From positions 1-33,694 of the forward strand of contig NZ_FRAR01000031.1 of the NCBI RefSeq assembly GCF_900142375.1: a DNA stretch of 33,694 bases, read 5' to 3'. The translations under genes were made by a program, and so were the position numbers. Shown piece after piece: positions 1-7,548 of this stretch (its first letter is position 1; the number at the start of each line of letters is the position of its first letter). The notes under the pieces were generated by a model. The model was given only the letters and a program-made list of their open reading frames with translations, ran no database searches and had not been told where the DNA came from. This DNA is from Desulforamulus aeronauticus DSM 10349. Its GTDB lineage: Bacteria > Bacillota > Desulfotomaculia > Desulfotomaculales > Desulfotomaculaceae.

Positions 1-95
1 TTTATATAACGCTTGACGAGGATTCATTGTGGTCGTCTTAGTTTCAGCTTCCGCTGACTTTTGACTTGACCTTATGCATCCATCATCTTCTGTTT

Positions 96-110
96 AGTTT
101 TCAAAGACCA
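96..110 (-). promoter_or_regulatory. rRNA leader boxA-like antitermination element
   Basis: On the minus strand this reads TGGTCTTTGAAAACT, close to the boxA sequence found in Firmicute rRNA leaders and 16S-23S spacers. It lies downstream of a good sigma-A promoter (145-173) and points left. The window therefore probably starts just upstream of a 16S rRNA gene lying outside. A 16S-23S spacer is less likely because a strong promoter and AT-rich non-coding DNA lie directly upstream. Confidence 0.6.
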
Positions 111-144
111 TTTTGGTAAACACTCGCTTTCGCGACCGTTTATC

Positions 145-173
145 ATCTTACCACTTTTACAAGTTTTTATCAA
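145..173 (-). promoter_or_regulatory. Probable rRNA operon promoter (proximal)
   Basis: The minus strand shows a -35 box TTGATA (173-168), a 17-base spacer and a -10 box TAAGAT (150-145). No open reading frame follows to the left. The boxA-like sequence about 35 bases downstream makes an rRNA promoter the best reading. Confidence 0.6.
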
Positions 174-211
174 GTGGTAATTTTTTTCATCGCCTCGCAG
201 CGACATTTATT

Positions 212-240
212 ATGTTAACACTTGTTAAGACTTAATGCAA
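212..240 (-). promoter_or_regulatory. Possible second, distal rRNA promoter
   Basis: The minus strand has TTGCAT (240-235), a 17-base spacer and TAACAT (217-212). It lies about 67 bases upstream of the proximal promoter and points the same way. Tandem promoters are usual for Firmicute rRNA operons, but these boxes are weak and the call rests mostly on context. Confidence 0.3.
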
Positions 241-450
241 GTGTTTTTTAAATTTTTTTATCCGTGTATTGAGAACTAAATACTCTTAATCTGGGAGCAA
301 AGTTATCTTACCAAAAACACTAAATAATACTCCTTATATTATAGAAACCTTTTTTGTCACTCTCACTCTAATTTGACATGATGTTTTCATGATTAGTATT
401 TTCTTTAGTTTCTTTCCATTATTTATTTCTTCTATCGTTCCATGTAGTTA
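241..450. other. AT-rich intergenic stretch without a recognisable gene
   Basis: This lies between the leftward rRNA promoters and the rightward tetR promoter. No open reading frame with a ribosome binding site is visible. A TTGACA at 373-378 has only a poor -10 partner (TATTTT, 397-402). Confidence 0.5.
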
Positions 451-479
451 TTGACAGGGTCCTATTGTATTTATAAAAT
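451..479 (+). promoter_or_regulatory. Sigma-A promoter of the first efflux operon
   Basis: A perfect -35 box TTGACA (451-456) is followed by a 17-base spacer and a -10 box TAAAAT (474-479). It sits 44 bases ahead of the tetR start. The palindromic operator begins five bases beyond the -10 box, so a bound repressor would block initiation. Confidence 0.75.
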
Positions 480-483
480 TAAA

Positions 484-501
484 ACAGACTGACCAGTCTG
501 T
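484..501. promoter_or_regulatory. TetR-type operator palindrome
   Basis: ACAGACTG-AC-CAGTCTGT is a perfect inverted repeat of two 8-base half sites with a 2-base centre, placed directly after the -10 box. By position it is the likely binding site of the TetR protein encoded immediately downstream, giving autoregulation of the tetR-adaptor-pump operon. Confidence 0.75.
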
Positions 502-522
502 CTGTAGAAGGAGGGTAGAGTT

Positions 523-1101
523 ATGACTAAAAAATCGAAAAAGGATTTGATTGCTGACACTGCCCTCTCCTGTTTTATAGCCTCAAGCTATGGTGGCACC
601 TCGGTGGACGAGATTGTTAAGGCTTCAGGAGTCAGCAAAGGAGGTATTTACTGGTATTTTAAAAGTAAGGAAGATATATTCCTTTATCTTATTGAACGTT
701 GGCTAAGGGAATGGACCAATGAATATTTATTTCAAATTAAAGAAACAGATACCACCGCTGACAAACTTACAAAGTATCTGGAAATTAATTTTGAAAAAAT
801 CGATACTCCCATATCCGCTTTATTACTGGAATTTCTTTTGCAATCAAAGGAGCAGGAAATCATTGATAAATTGCAGCGTGGTGCAGAAAGTTCACATGGT
901 TTTTTGATACAAATTATGGATGAGGCAATAAAAAAAGGAGAATTCCGGCCTTTTGACCCATATATCCTCACGCAGACCTTCCTGGCAATATTTCATGGCC
1001 TTGGTATGCAAGCCCAAATACATAATCAAGATAAAAAGTTGCTCAGGGAGACCTTATATACAGCACTGGATGTTTTTCTACAGGGAGTACGCAAAAACTA
1101 A
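523..1101 (+). CDS. TetR/AcrR-family transcriptional repressor of efflux operon 1
   Basis: This 192-residue protein has the typical TetR layout. An N-terminal helix-turn-helix spans about residues 24-52 (TSVDEIVKASGVSKGGIYWY, then F-K-S-K), followed by a helical ligand-binding and dimerisation domain. The ATG at 523 is preceded by AGAAGGAGGG (507-514). The gene is first in an operon with a membrane-fusion protein (35 bases downstream) and an RND pump. The palindrome at 484-501 is its probable operator. The inducer cannot be read from the sequence, but the partners suggest a toxic or amphiphilic compound exported by the pump. The family is certain; the regulated target is inferred from position. 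Confidence 0.9.
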   Translation: MTKKSKKDLIADTALSCFIASSYGGTSVDEIVKASGVSKGGIYWYFKSKEDIFLYLIERWLREWTNEYLFQIKETDTTADKLTKYLEINFEKIDTPISALLLEFLLQSKEQEIIDKLQRGAESSHGFLIQIMDEAIKKGEFRPFDPYILTQTFLAIFHGLGMQAQIHNQDKKLLRETLYTALDVFLQGVRKN

Positions 1102-1136
1102 TCAGTTAGTATACATATAAGAAAGGGGTACATAGT

Positions 1137-2252
1137 TTGAAAAGGTTAGTATTTCTGGTAAGTCTCATGGTACTTCTTACAGCCTCGTTAACTGGTTGTG
1201 GGGAGAAGGAACAAAAGGCCGTCGAGGAAAAATTAGTACCGGTAGAAACAATTAAAATTAAAGCCACCGACCTAACCCAGATCATGAACTCCACTGGCGA
1301 AGTGATCGCTGGGGTGGATGTTGCCGTGGTACCCAAGGCCGCCGGCAAAGTAGCTTCTGTGGCTGTTAAGATGGGGGATCGCGTTAATCCCGGACAAGTT
1401 TTGCTCTCTTTAGATGCTGCAGATGTCCTGGAACAGGCTGAAGCCGCCTTAGAACAGGCCGAGGCACGACTTGTCATATCCCAAAGAAGTCTGATTGATG
1501 CCGAGATAGCCTATGAACGTAATAAAACGCTATATGATGCCCAAGCCATCCCCAAAGCTCAATTTGAGCAAGTGGAATCGGCGTTAATCAACGCTCAAGC
1601 CAATGTGCGCCTGGCGGAGGCTCAAGTAAAACAATCCCGTTCAACGGTAACTTCAACCCGGGACAATAATACCCTGACTTCTCCGGTCAGTGGTATTGTA
1701 GCTGCTGTTACGATAGAACCCGGAGAAATGGTCAGCTCCCAGGCAGCCCCCATAACCATTGTGCAAATCGACACTGTAAAAGTAAAGGTCAATGTATCTG
1801 AGAATATAATTGATTCCATTAAGACTGGTTCCGATACTCCTGTGACCATTAATGCTTTAAAAAAGGATTTTGTTGGTAAAGTAATTTCTATAGCTCCCAA
1901 AGCAGATTCTGCCACCCGAGCCTTTGCCGTGGAAATTAGTATAGCCAACCCAACTGGCGAAATAAAACCAGGTATGGTCGCACGGTTAAACTTAACCACC
2001 GGTACCTCCTCTGCTGTTCTAGCGTTACCGATTGATGCCGTGCTGGAACGGGATGGTCAGCATTCTGTCTTCATTGTCGAAGACGGTAAGGCTAAGGAAG
2101 TCTCTGTAAAGGTTGGTGCTACCTCTGGCGAATTAATGGAGATCAGAGCCGGTTTAAAAGAGGGCCAAACTGTTATTGTCACCGGCAACCGACTGGTAGG
2201 TGAAGGACAGAAGGTGAAAGTGGTTAAAGAACTGGGGGGTGCTGCTAAGTGA
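1137..2252 (+). CDS. RND efflux membrane-fusion (periplasmic-adaptor-type) lipoprotein
   Basis: This 371-residue adaptor (HlyD/AcrA family) starts at TTG 1137 behind GAAAGGGG. It has a lipoprotein signal with lipobox L-T-G-C and lipidated Cys21, so it should be anchored on the outer face of the membrane. The order is a biotinyl-lipoyl-like half (about 60-100), a helical hairpin with Ala/Glu/Gln heptads (about 95-175), the second lipoyl half with P-V-S-G-I-V (about 182-200), a beta-barrel (about 205-290) and a membrane-proximal domain. It should couple the pump encoded next to extracellular release. The stop overlaps the pump start by four bases (GTGA), showing translational coupling. No outer-membrane TolC-type partner is encoded nearby. 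Confidence 0.9.
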   Translation: MKRLVFLVSLMVLLTASLTGCGEKEQKAVEEKLVPVETIKIKATDLTQIMNSTGEVIAGVDVAVVPKAAGKVASVAVKMGDRVNPGQVLLSLDAADVLEQAEAALEQAEARLVISQRSLIDAEIAYERNKTLYDAQAIPKAQFEQVESALINAQANVRLAEAQVKQSRSTVTSTRDNNTLTSPVSGIVAAVTIEPGEMVSSQAAPITIVQIDTVKVKVNVSENIIDSIKTGSDTPVTINALKKDFVGKVISIAPKADSATRAFAVEISIANPTGEIKPGMVARLNLTTGTSSAVLALPIDAVLERDGQHSVFIVEDGKAKEVSVKVGATSGELMEIRAGLKEGQTVIVTGNRLVGEGQKVKVVKELGGAAK

Positions 2253-5200
2253 AAATAGCAGATATATCTGTAGATCGCCCAGTTGCCATTTCCATGCTGA
2301 TCATTGCCCTGGTTGTGCTGGGGCTCTTTTCCTTGCCACGCTTAGCGGTGGATCTCTATCCGGATATGGAACTTCCCTATGCCGTTATTTCTACCTCCTA
2401 TGAGGGGGCGGCACCGGCGGAAGTGGAAGAATTGGTCACCAAACGTCTTGAGTCGGCCATTGCCACCACCGAAAACATCAAAGAAATTCAATCCCAATCC
2501 CAAAATGGTTTCTCCCTGGTCATTGTTATCTTTAACTGGGGCACCAATATGGACAATGCCACCATTGATTTACGGGAAAAAATCGACTTTGTCAAAGGTA
2601 TGCTGCCCGATGATGCCTCTTCCCCACGGGTAATGAAACTAGATCCTAACCAGGCACCCATTATTTCTTTTGCCCTCACCGGTGCAGAGGGAGACTTAGT
2701 CAAATTAAAGAGAGTTGCCGAAGATGATATCCAGCCCCGCTTGGAACGGATTAAGGGTGTTGGTACGGTCTATCTTAGCGGCGGTAAAACGAGGGAAATC
2801 AAAGTTGTTTTAGATCCTGCCAAAATGGAGGCCTATGGTTTAACTGCCGGGCAAGTCATGCAAGCCATTGCCTCTGACAATATCAACGGTACTGCGGGGC
2901 AAGTGGACAAAGGCTCTAGTAAAACAACGATTCGGGTGGTTGGTGAATACAAAAGCCTCGCCCAACTGGAGCAAGTACAGATCAGTCTGGCCAATGGTAA
3001 TTCCCTGGCCTTAAAGGATCTGTCCACTATAGAAGATGGTTTTAAAAAGGAAGAACAATTCACCTTTACCGATGGTAAAGCCTCCCTGGGTATGAGCGTC
3101 ATGAAGGCAACCGGGGGCAATACTGTCACCGTGGCCAACGAGGTTATGGCTGAGGTGGAAAAACTGAACAAAACATTGCCGGATGGCATTAAGATTACCA
3201 CGGTGATGGACACCTCCAAATTTATTAAGGACTCCATTAATAATGTTGTGGAACATGGACTATTGGGCGGCATCTTTGCGGTCATTGTTCTCTATCTGTT
3301 CCTCCGCAGTGTCCGTAGTACCCTGGTGGTAGCTTTGACCATTCCCATTTCCATCATTGCTACCTTTTCCCTAATGTATTTTGGCAACCAAAGCATTAAC
3401 ATGCTGTCCCTAGGTGGATTAATCCTAGGTATGGGTTCTCTGGTAGACTTTTCTGTGGTCGTTTTAGAAAGCATCTACCGCTACCGTCAGAATGGCTTTG
3501 GCATTATCGAAGCGGCTAAATTAGGCACCGCTGAGGTATCCAATGCGGTAACCGCGTCGGCTTTAGCCCAAGTGGTGGTTTTTATGCCCATTGTCTTCGT
3601 CCAGGGGATTGCTGGGATTCTCTTTAAGCCGATGGCCTTAACGGTAAGTTTTTCCCACATTGCAGCCCTTTTTGCTGCTTTAACTCTGGTTCCCATGATG
3701 TCTGCCCGGTTGCTAAGAAATGTATCTCCGGCGGATGAAACACTGCCCGAAGGTAAAACCAAAAACCCCGTGATTGTTTTCGGGAAATTTTTACACTCAT
3801 TGAATCATCGTTATGGCCGCCTCTTGGGTTGGTCCCTGAGAAATCGTAAAAAAGTGGTTGGTTTCACGGTGGTTCTACTGATCGCCAGTATCGTGGCTAC
3901 TCCGTTCATTGGTACAGAATTTATGACTACCATGGATCAAGGTGAAATTTCGGTTAAGATCGAAATGCCCACAGGTACCAAGGTAGAGGAAACGTCCCGA
4001 GTTGCTATGGATCTGGAAAAATTAACCCGCGACCAGCTTACGGAAATTGAACGTATTTATACTTCAGTGGGTAGCGGGGGACAGCTTTCTTTCCTGGGGG
4101 GGAGTGCCAGCGATCAAGCTTCCTTGCAAATTAAGCTAGTACCCTTGGAACAACGGAAAATTACAACGGAGCAAGCTGCCGAGAAACTGCGTCAGGCTAT
4201 GCAAAATATTCCCGGTGCGGATATCACCGTAGCCGTTTCGGATAATTCCGGTGGCCCTTCCGCTACGGCGGTGGAAATTGCCATCCAAGGTGATGATTTA
4301 ACCGTCCTTGAACAAATCGGCAACTTACTGGTTGAGACCGTAAAGGATGTAGAAGGCACCCGTAACGTGAACAACTCCCTGACCGCAGCCAGTTCTGAAA
4401 TGCGTATTAATGTTGACCGGGAGCAAGCTGCCCGCTATGGACTTTCGGCCAGCCAAATCCTCTCGGCAGTCAGCACTTCTTTTGATGGTAGATTGGTGGG
4501 TCAAATGCGTACCGGTGATAATGAAGTTGATATTCGTATGCTAACTCCGGAAGATACCAGAAAAAGTGTTGATACTTTAGAGAATCTAACCATTGTCTCC
4601 CCCACCGGAGCCAGGGTGCCGGTATCGGCAGTGGCGAGCATCGAATCACACCAAGTGCCAACAGCCATCTCCCGTACCGACCAGGCCCGAGAGGTAAAAA
4701 TTACGGCCGATGTCACCGGCCGTGACGTGGGTAGTGTTAACAAAGACATCCAGGCGGCAATTAATCAGTTAGCATTACCTGATGGCTACGACGTTGTTTT
4801 TGGCGGTCAGGCCGAGGATATGGCTGAATCCTTTGCTAGCCTAGGAATGGCCCTGCTGCTGTCGATATTACTGGTCTTTATGGTCATGTCCGCCCAGTTT
4901 GAATCATTATTCCAGCCCTTTATTATCATGTTCTCCCTACCACCCACTTTCATTGGGGCTATCTTTGGGTTGGGTATCACAGGTAATCCCATCAGTGTAA
5001 CTGCCATGATCGGGGCAATCATGTTAGTGGGGGTTGTCTTAAACAATGCTATCGTGCTGGTGGACTACATTAACGTACTGCGCAGACAGGGTCATGAGCG
5101 CAATGAGGCTATTCTAATGGCTGGGCCGATCCGGTTACGTCCCATTCTAATGACCGCTCTAGTAACTGTACTGGCTCTACTACCCATGGCCTTTGGTAGC

Positions 5201-5383
5201 GGCGAAGGTGCGGAGGCTCAGGCTCCCATGGCTATTGTAATTGCCTTTGGTTTAACCTTCTCCACGTTGATTACCCTGGTACTGGTGCCGGTAGTATATA
5301 CTCTCTTTGATGATTTGGGTAAAAAGCTAGCGGGTAAATTTGGTAAGTTTAGACTGCCCCGCTTCAAGAGTAAACAAGCTTAA
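2249..5383 (+). CDS. RND-family efflux transporter (HAE1/AcrB type) with an altered proton relay
   Basis: This 1044-residue pump is full length for the AcrB/HAE1 family. It has TM1 at about 12-30, a first large extracellular domain (about 35-335), TM2-6, a central cytoplasmic connector, TM7 at about 543-560, a second large loop, and TM8-12 at the C-terminus. It starts at GTG 2249, overlapping the adaptor stop. In TM4 the AcrB Asp-Asp pair appears as D400-F401 (L-V-D-F-S). In TM10 the AcrB lysine position is N932 (L-N-N-A). Two of the residues used for proton coupling in AcrB are therefore missing, unlike the second pump in this window. The substrate is unknown; drugs, lipids or peptides are all possible. 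Confidence 0.93.
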   Translation: MKIADISVDRPVAISMLIIALVVLGLFSLPRLAVDLYPDMELPYAVISTSYEGAAPAEVEELVTKRLESAIATTENIKEIQSQSQNGFSLVIVIFNWGTNMDNATIDLREKIDFVKGMLPDDASSPRVMKLDPNQAPIISFALTGAEGDLVKLKRVAEDDIQPRLERIKGVGTVYLSGGKTREIKVVLDPAKMEAYGLTAGQVMQAIASDNINGTAGQVDKGSSKTTIRVVGEYKSLAQLEQVQISLANGNSLALKDLSTIEDGFKKEEQFTFTDGKASLGMSVMKATGGNTVTVANEVMAEVEKLNKTLPDGIKITTVMDTSKFIKDSINNVVEHGLLGGIFAVIVLYLFLRSVRSTLVVALTIPISIIATFSLMYFGNQSINMLSLGGLILGMGSLVDFSVVVLESIYRYRQNGFGIIEAAKLGTAEVSNAVTASALAQVVVFMPIVFVQGIAGILFKPMALTVSFSHIAALFAALTLVPMMSARLLRNVSPADETLPEGKTKNPVIVFGKFLHSLNHRYGRLLGWSLRNRKKVVGFTVVLLIASIVATPFIGTEFMTTMDQGEISVKIEMPTGTKVEETSRVAMDLEKLTRDQLTEIERIYTSVGSGGQLSFLGGSASDQASLQIKLVPLEQRKITTEQAAEKLRQAMQNIPGADITVAVSDNSGGPSATAVEIAIQGDDLTVLEQIGNLLVETVKDVEGTRNVNNSLTAASSEMRINVDREQAARYGLSASQILSAVSTSFDGRLVGQMRTGDNEVDIRMLTPEDTRKSVDTLENLTIVSPTGARVPVSAVASIESHQVPTAISRTDQAREVKITADVTGRDVGSVNKDIQAAINQLALPDGYDVVFGGQAEDMAESFASLGMALLLSILLVFMVMSAQFESLFQPFIIMFSLPPTFIGAIFGLGITGNPISVTAMIGAIMLVGVVLNNAIVLVDYINVLRRQGHERNEAILMAGPIRLRPILMTALVTVLALLPMAFGSGEGAEAQAPMAIVIAFGLTFSTLITLVLVPVVYTLFDDLGKKLAGKFGKFRLPRFKSKQA

Positions 5384-5414
5384 AAAATGAATGTTGACTT
5401 ACATGTTGATGTGC

Positions 5415-5447
5415 AAAGCTGCCGAAAAACAATCGGCAGCTTTTTTT
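5415..5447 (+). terminator. Rho-independent terminator of efflux operon 1
   Basis: AAAGCTGCCGA pairs with TCGGCAGCTTT around a 7-base loop and is followed by a run of T (5441-5447). It starts 31 bases after the pump stop codon. Confidence 0.9.
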
Positions 5448-5489
5448 ATACTTTCAGAGATTATAAAATTTCTATTGACGAAAGTATAG

Positions 5490-5543
5490 GAAAAACTAAG
5501 GCTTCCGCCTACGTCAAGGACTTGGCACAAGCCAAGTTTTTCT
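5490..5543. repeat. Structured intergenic element with nested inverted repeats
   Basis: An outer stem GAAAAACT (5490-5497) with AGTTTTTC (5535-5542) encloses two small hairpins: AGGC-ttcc-GCCT (5499-5510) and TTGGC-acaa-GCCAA (5522-5535). The second hairpin alone, ACTTGGC/GCCAAGT plus Ts, also looks like a terminator (5520-5541), so two folds compete. It lies after a strong terminator and before an unrelated gene. It could be a dispersed structured repeat or an attenuator for the gene at 5637. Confidence 0.45.
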
Positions 5544-5636
5544 AATCTACAAATCGAGCCATTTTGTCTAGAGGAATAATGAAACTTATGTAAAATAGTA
5601 TATAGAGATAAGTATTTAGAACAAGGTGGTTATCGC

Positions 5637-6071
5637 TTGACAAATGTTAAGAACTTAAAATTCGCCCCAACCCCAATAGATGAGTTTGACAAACCGGGCC
5701 AACTAGAACAGTTGTGTAATTTGTGTGGCAATATCGGGGCTACTCTGCTACCGGAAATGGAACTTATCAATAATAAAGAATTAAAAAGCATCTGTCTTTC
5801 GGTTCTTTGTTCTTCAAAGGAATGCCGTAATTTATCCTATCATTATTTTGAACTGGATAGCGAAATGTGCGGTAATGCAGATATCAGCCAATTTACCACC
5901 CTGCCTAAGGGTATAAAACTAACCTGCAACGAGTGCGGCAATCAAAGTGTTACCGTTAAAGTAAAATTGGATCAATCAGGTTTTAAATATGTTTACGACG
6001 TTGTCCAGGTAACCTTCTCCTGCCCCTGTGGACATACCGCGTCTCATCAATTTTTAGGGAAATATTTTTAA
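5637..6071 (+). CDS. Uncharacterised double zinc-ribbon protein
   Basis: I do not recognise this 144-residue protein. It starts at TTG 5637 behind AAGGTGGTT. It has ten cysteines, mostly in metal-binding pairs: C27/C30 (LCNLCGN), C53, C58/C63 (C-S-S-K-E-C), C78, C97/C100 (CNECGN) and C129/C131 (C-P-C-G-H). The simplest reading is two zinc ribbons, one built from C27/C30 with C58/C63 and one from C97/C100 with C129/C131. There is no signal peptide or membrane segment, so it should be cytosolic. It stands alone between a terminator or structured element and its own terminator. Nucleic-acid binding or a zinc-dependent scaffold role is possible but not shown. Confidence 0.65.
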   Translation: MTNVKNLKFAPTPIDEFDKPGQLEQLCNLCGNIGATLLPEMELINNKELKSICLSVLCSSKECRNLSYHYFELDSEMCGNADISQFTTLPKGIKLTCNECGNQSVTVKVKLDQSGFKYVYDVVQVTFSCPCGHTASHQFLGKYF

Positions 6072-6096
6072 TGCCTGTGAGTCACAGGCATTTTTT
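6071..6096 (+). terminator. Terminator of the zinc-ribbon gene
   Basis: ATGCCTGT-gagtc-ACAGGCAT is followed by six T. The stem begins on the last base of the stop codon. Confidence 0.85.
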
Positions 6097-6188
6097 AGTT
6101 TCTAGGAAAAATATAGACTTCCAATATACATAAGAAGAAACTAAGATCGGTGCCAAAGACTCTGGTACCTTTTAGGGTATGGCGTCAG

Positions 6189-7397
6189 CTAAGGTTCTAA
6201 TTGGTTTAGAATCTTACTCAACAGCAAGCGATGGTAGGGTAATTTCTCGATGGCTTCCTGGGCCAATAAGTCTATTTCTCCCACCGGCTCACCCTCTACT
6301 AATACTTGTAGTTTACCAAGGACTTGCCCCTTATGAACCGGGGCGGTAAGACCTTGCTCCAACATAATATCCTTTTCTAGAATGAATTCCGGACTTACAG
6401 GCACCGAAACCATTAAATCTGCAGCCACGGTGACCGGCACTTTTTCCTTCACGCTATCTTTTACAGGGAGTTGCGTAAATAACTGCCCTCTAGTAGCCAC
6501 CTTTTGATGCTTATAATGGGTAAACCCATAGTTTAATAATTGAATGGATTCTGCATAGCGATCATCACTATGGAGAACCACCGCTATTAGACTCCGGCCA
6601 TCTCGGGTGGCCGAGGAAACCAGACATTTTCCTGCAGCATTGGTGGTACCGGTTTTAACACCATCTGCTCCCTGGTAATCCCAAAGCATTTTATTGGTGT
6701 TACTTAAAATACGCTTCCCCTGGGGCCCCCTAATGGTATGGGTTTTGCTGGCCACAATACTGCGGAAGGCAGAATTTTTTAGGGCATGGCGGGTGATTAA
6801 TGCCAAATCATATGCCGTTGATAAATGGTGGTCATCGGGTAAGCCATTGGTATTGCAAAAATTGGAGTTGTGAGCCCCCAACCGATAGGCTCGGTAGTTC
6901 ATCAAATTGACAAAATCCTTTTCATCCCCAGCCACCTGTTCGGCAATGGCCACACAGGCATCATTGCCTGAATGCATTAACGCACCATAGATAAGTTCCT
7001 CCAAGGTCAACTTTTCCCCAGCCTTCAAATAAATACTGCTACCCTCCACCCCCGCAGCCCGTTTACTAATAATGGCGGTGTCCGTTAAATTACCGCATTC
7101 CAAAGCCACTAAAGCAGTGATAATCTTGGTGGTGCTGGCAATCGGCCTTGGTTGATGAGGGTTTTTCGCATAGAGTACCTGACCGGTGTCTGCGTCCATC
7201 ACCAGGGCGGCGGCGGCTGATAAATGTGGGCCGTTCCCTTGCTGAAAGCTGCCTGTCTCAACCCAGGGTAAGGACTCCTCATAGGAAAAAATTACATCAT
7301 CTTGGATGCCCGGTTCCTGGGCTGCCGCTGGTACCGTGGTAAGAAATAGCACCAAAACACAAAGCATCATCAGATAAAGCACTGTTCTTTTCTGCAT
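6189..7397 (-). CDS. D-alanyl-D-alanine carboxypeptidase (PBP5/DacF family, serine type)
   Basis: This secreted low-molecular-mass penicillin-binding protein (S11 family) trims the terminal D-Ala from peptidoglycan pentapeptides. From the chosen ATG at 7397 it has 402 residues. A signal peptide ends near A-A-A-Q (about 27). The catalytic motifs are S88-T-T-K91, S143-G-N145 and K248-T-G250. A C-terminal beta domain follows from about 305, and the last residues may form the usual membrane-associating helix. The frame is open to an ATG at 7463, but that start falls inside the terminator hairpin of the pump operon and adds 22 residues before the signal peptide. The ATG at 7397 has GGGGTG upstream. 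Some paralogues act in spore cortex synthesis; which one this is cannot be told. Confidence 0.9.
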   Translation of the reverse strand: MQKRTVLYLMMLCVLVLFLTTVPAAAQEPGIQDDVIFSYEESLPWVETGSFQQGNGPHLSAAAALVMDADTGQVLYAKNPHQPRPIASTTKIITALVALECGNLTDTAIISKRAAGVEGSSIYLKAGEKLTLEELIYGALMHSGNDACVAIAEQVAGDEKDFVNLMNYRAYRLGAHNSNFCNTNGLPDDHHLSTAYDLALITRHALKNSAFRSIVASKTHTIRGPQGKRILSNTNKMLWDYQGADGVKTGTTNAAGKCLVSSATRDGRSLIAVVLHSDDRYAESIQLLNYGFTHYKHQKVATRGQLFTQLPVKDSVKEKVPVTVAADLMVSVPVSPEFILEKDIMLEQGLTAPVHKGQVLGKLQVLVEGEPVGEIDLLAQEAIEKLPYHRLLLSKILNQLEP

Positions 7398-7448
7398 ACC
7401 TTTCACCCCACAAAATTTTGTCCTTTGTAGGGTACCCTTCCTACGGTC

Positions 7449-7480
7449 AAAAAAATTCAGCACACCCTTGGCGTGCTGAA
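7449..7480 (-). terminator. Terminator of efflux operon 2
   Basis: On the minus strand TTCAGCAC and GTGCTGAA form a stem around a 9-base loop, followed by a run of T (7455-7449). It lies 69 bases beyond the stop of the second RND pump and ahead of the carboxypeptidase gene. Confidence 0.85.
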
Positions 7481-7548
7481 ATAATTGTTGATCTAGTGCT
7501 ATGCATGCTTCGCTTATGGAATAGCCAGTCTACCTGCTTAGTGGTCCG

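Noticed and set aside
373-402. TTGACA followed by TATTTT as a rightward promoter
   Set aside because: The -10 box is poor, and a much better promoter with operator lies at 451-501 for the same gene.
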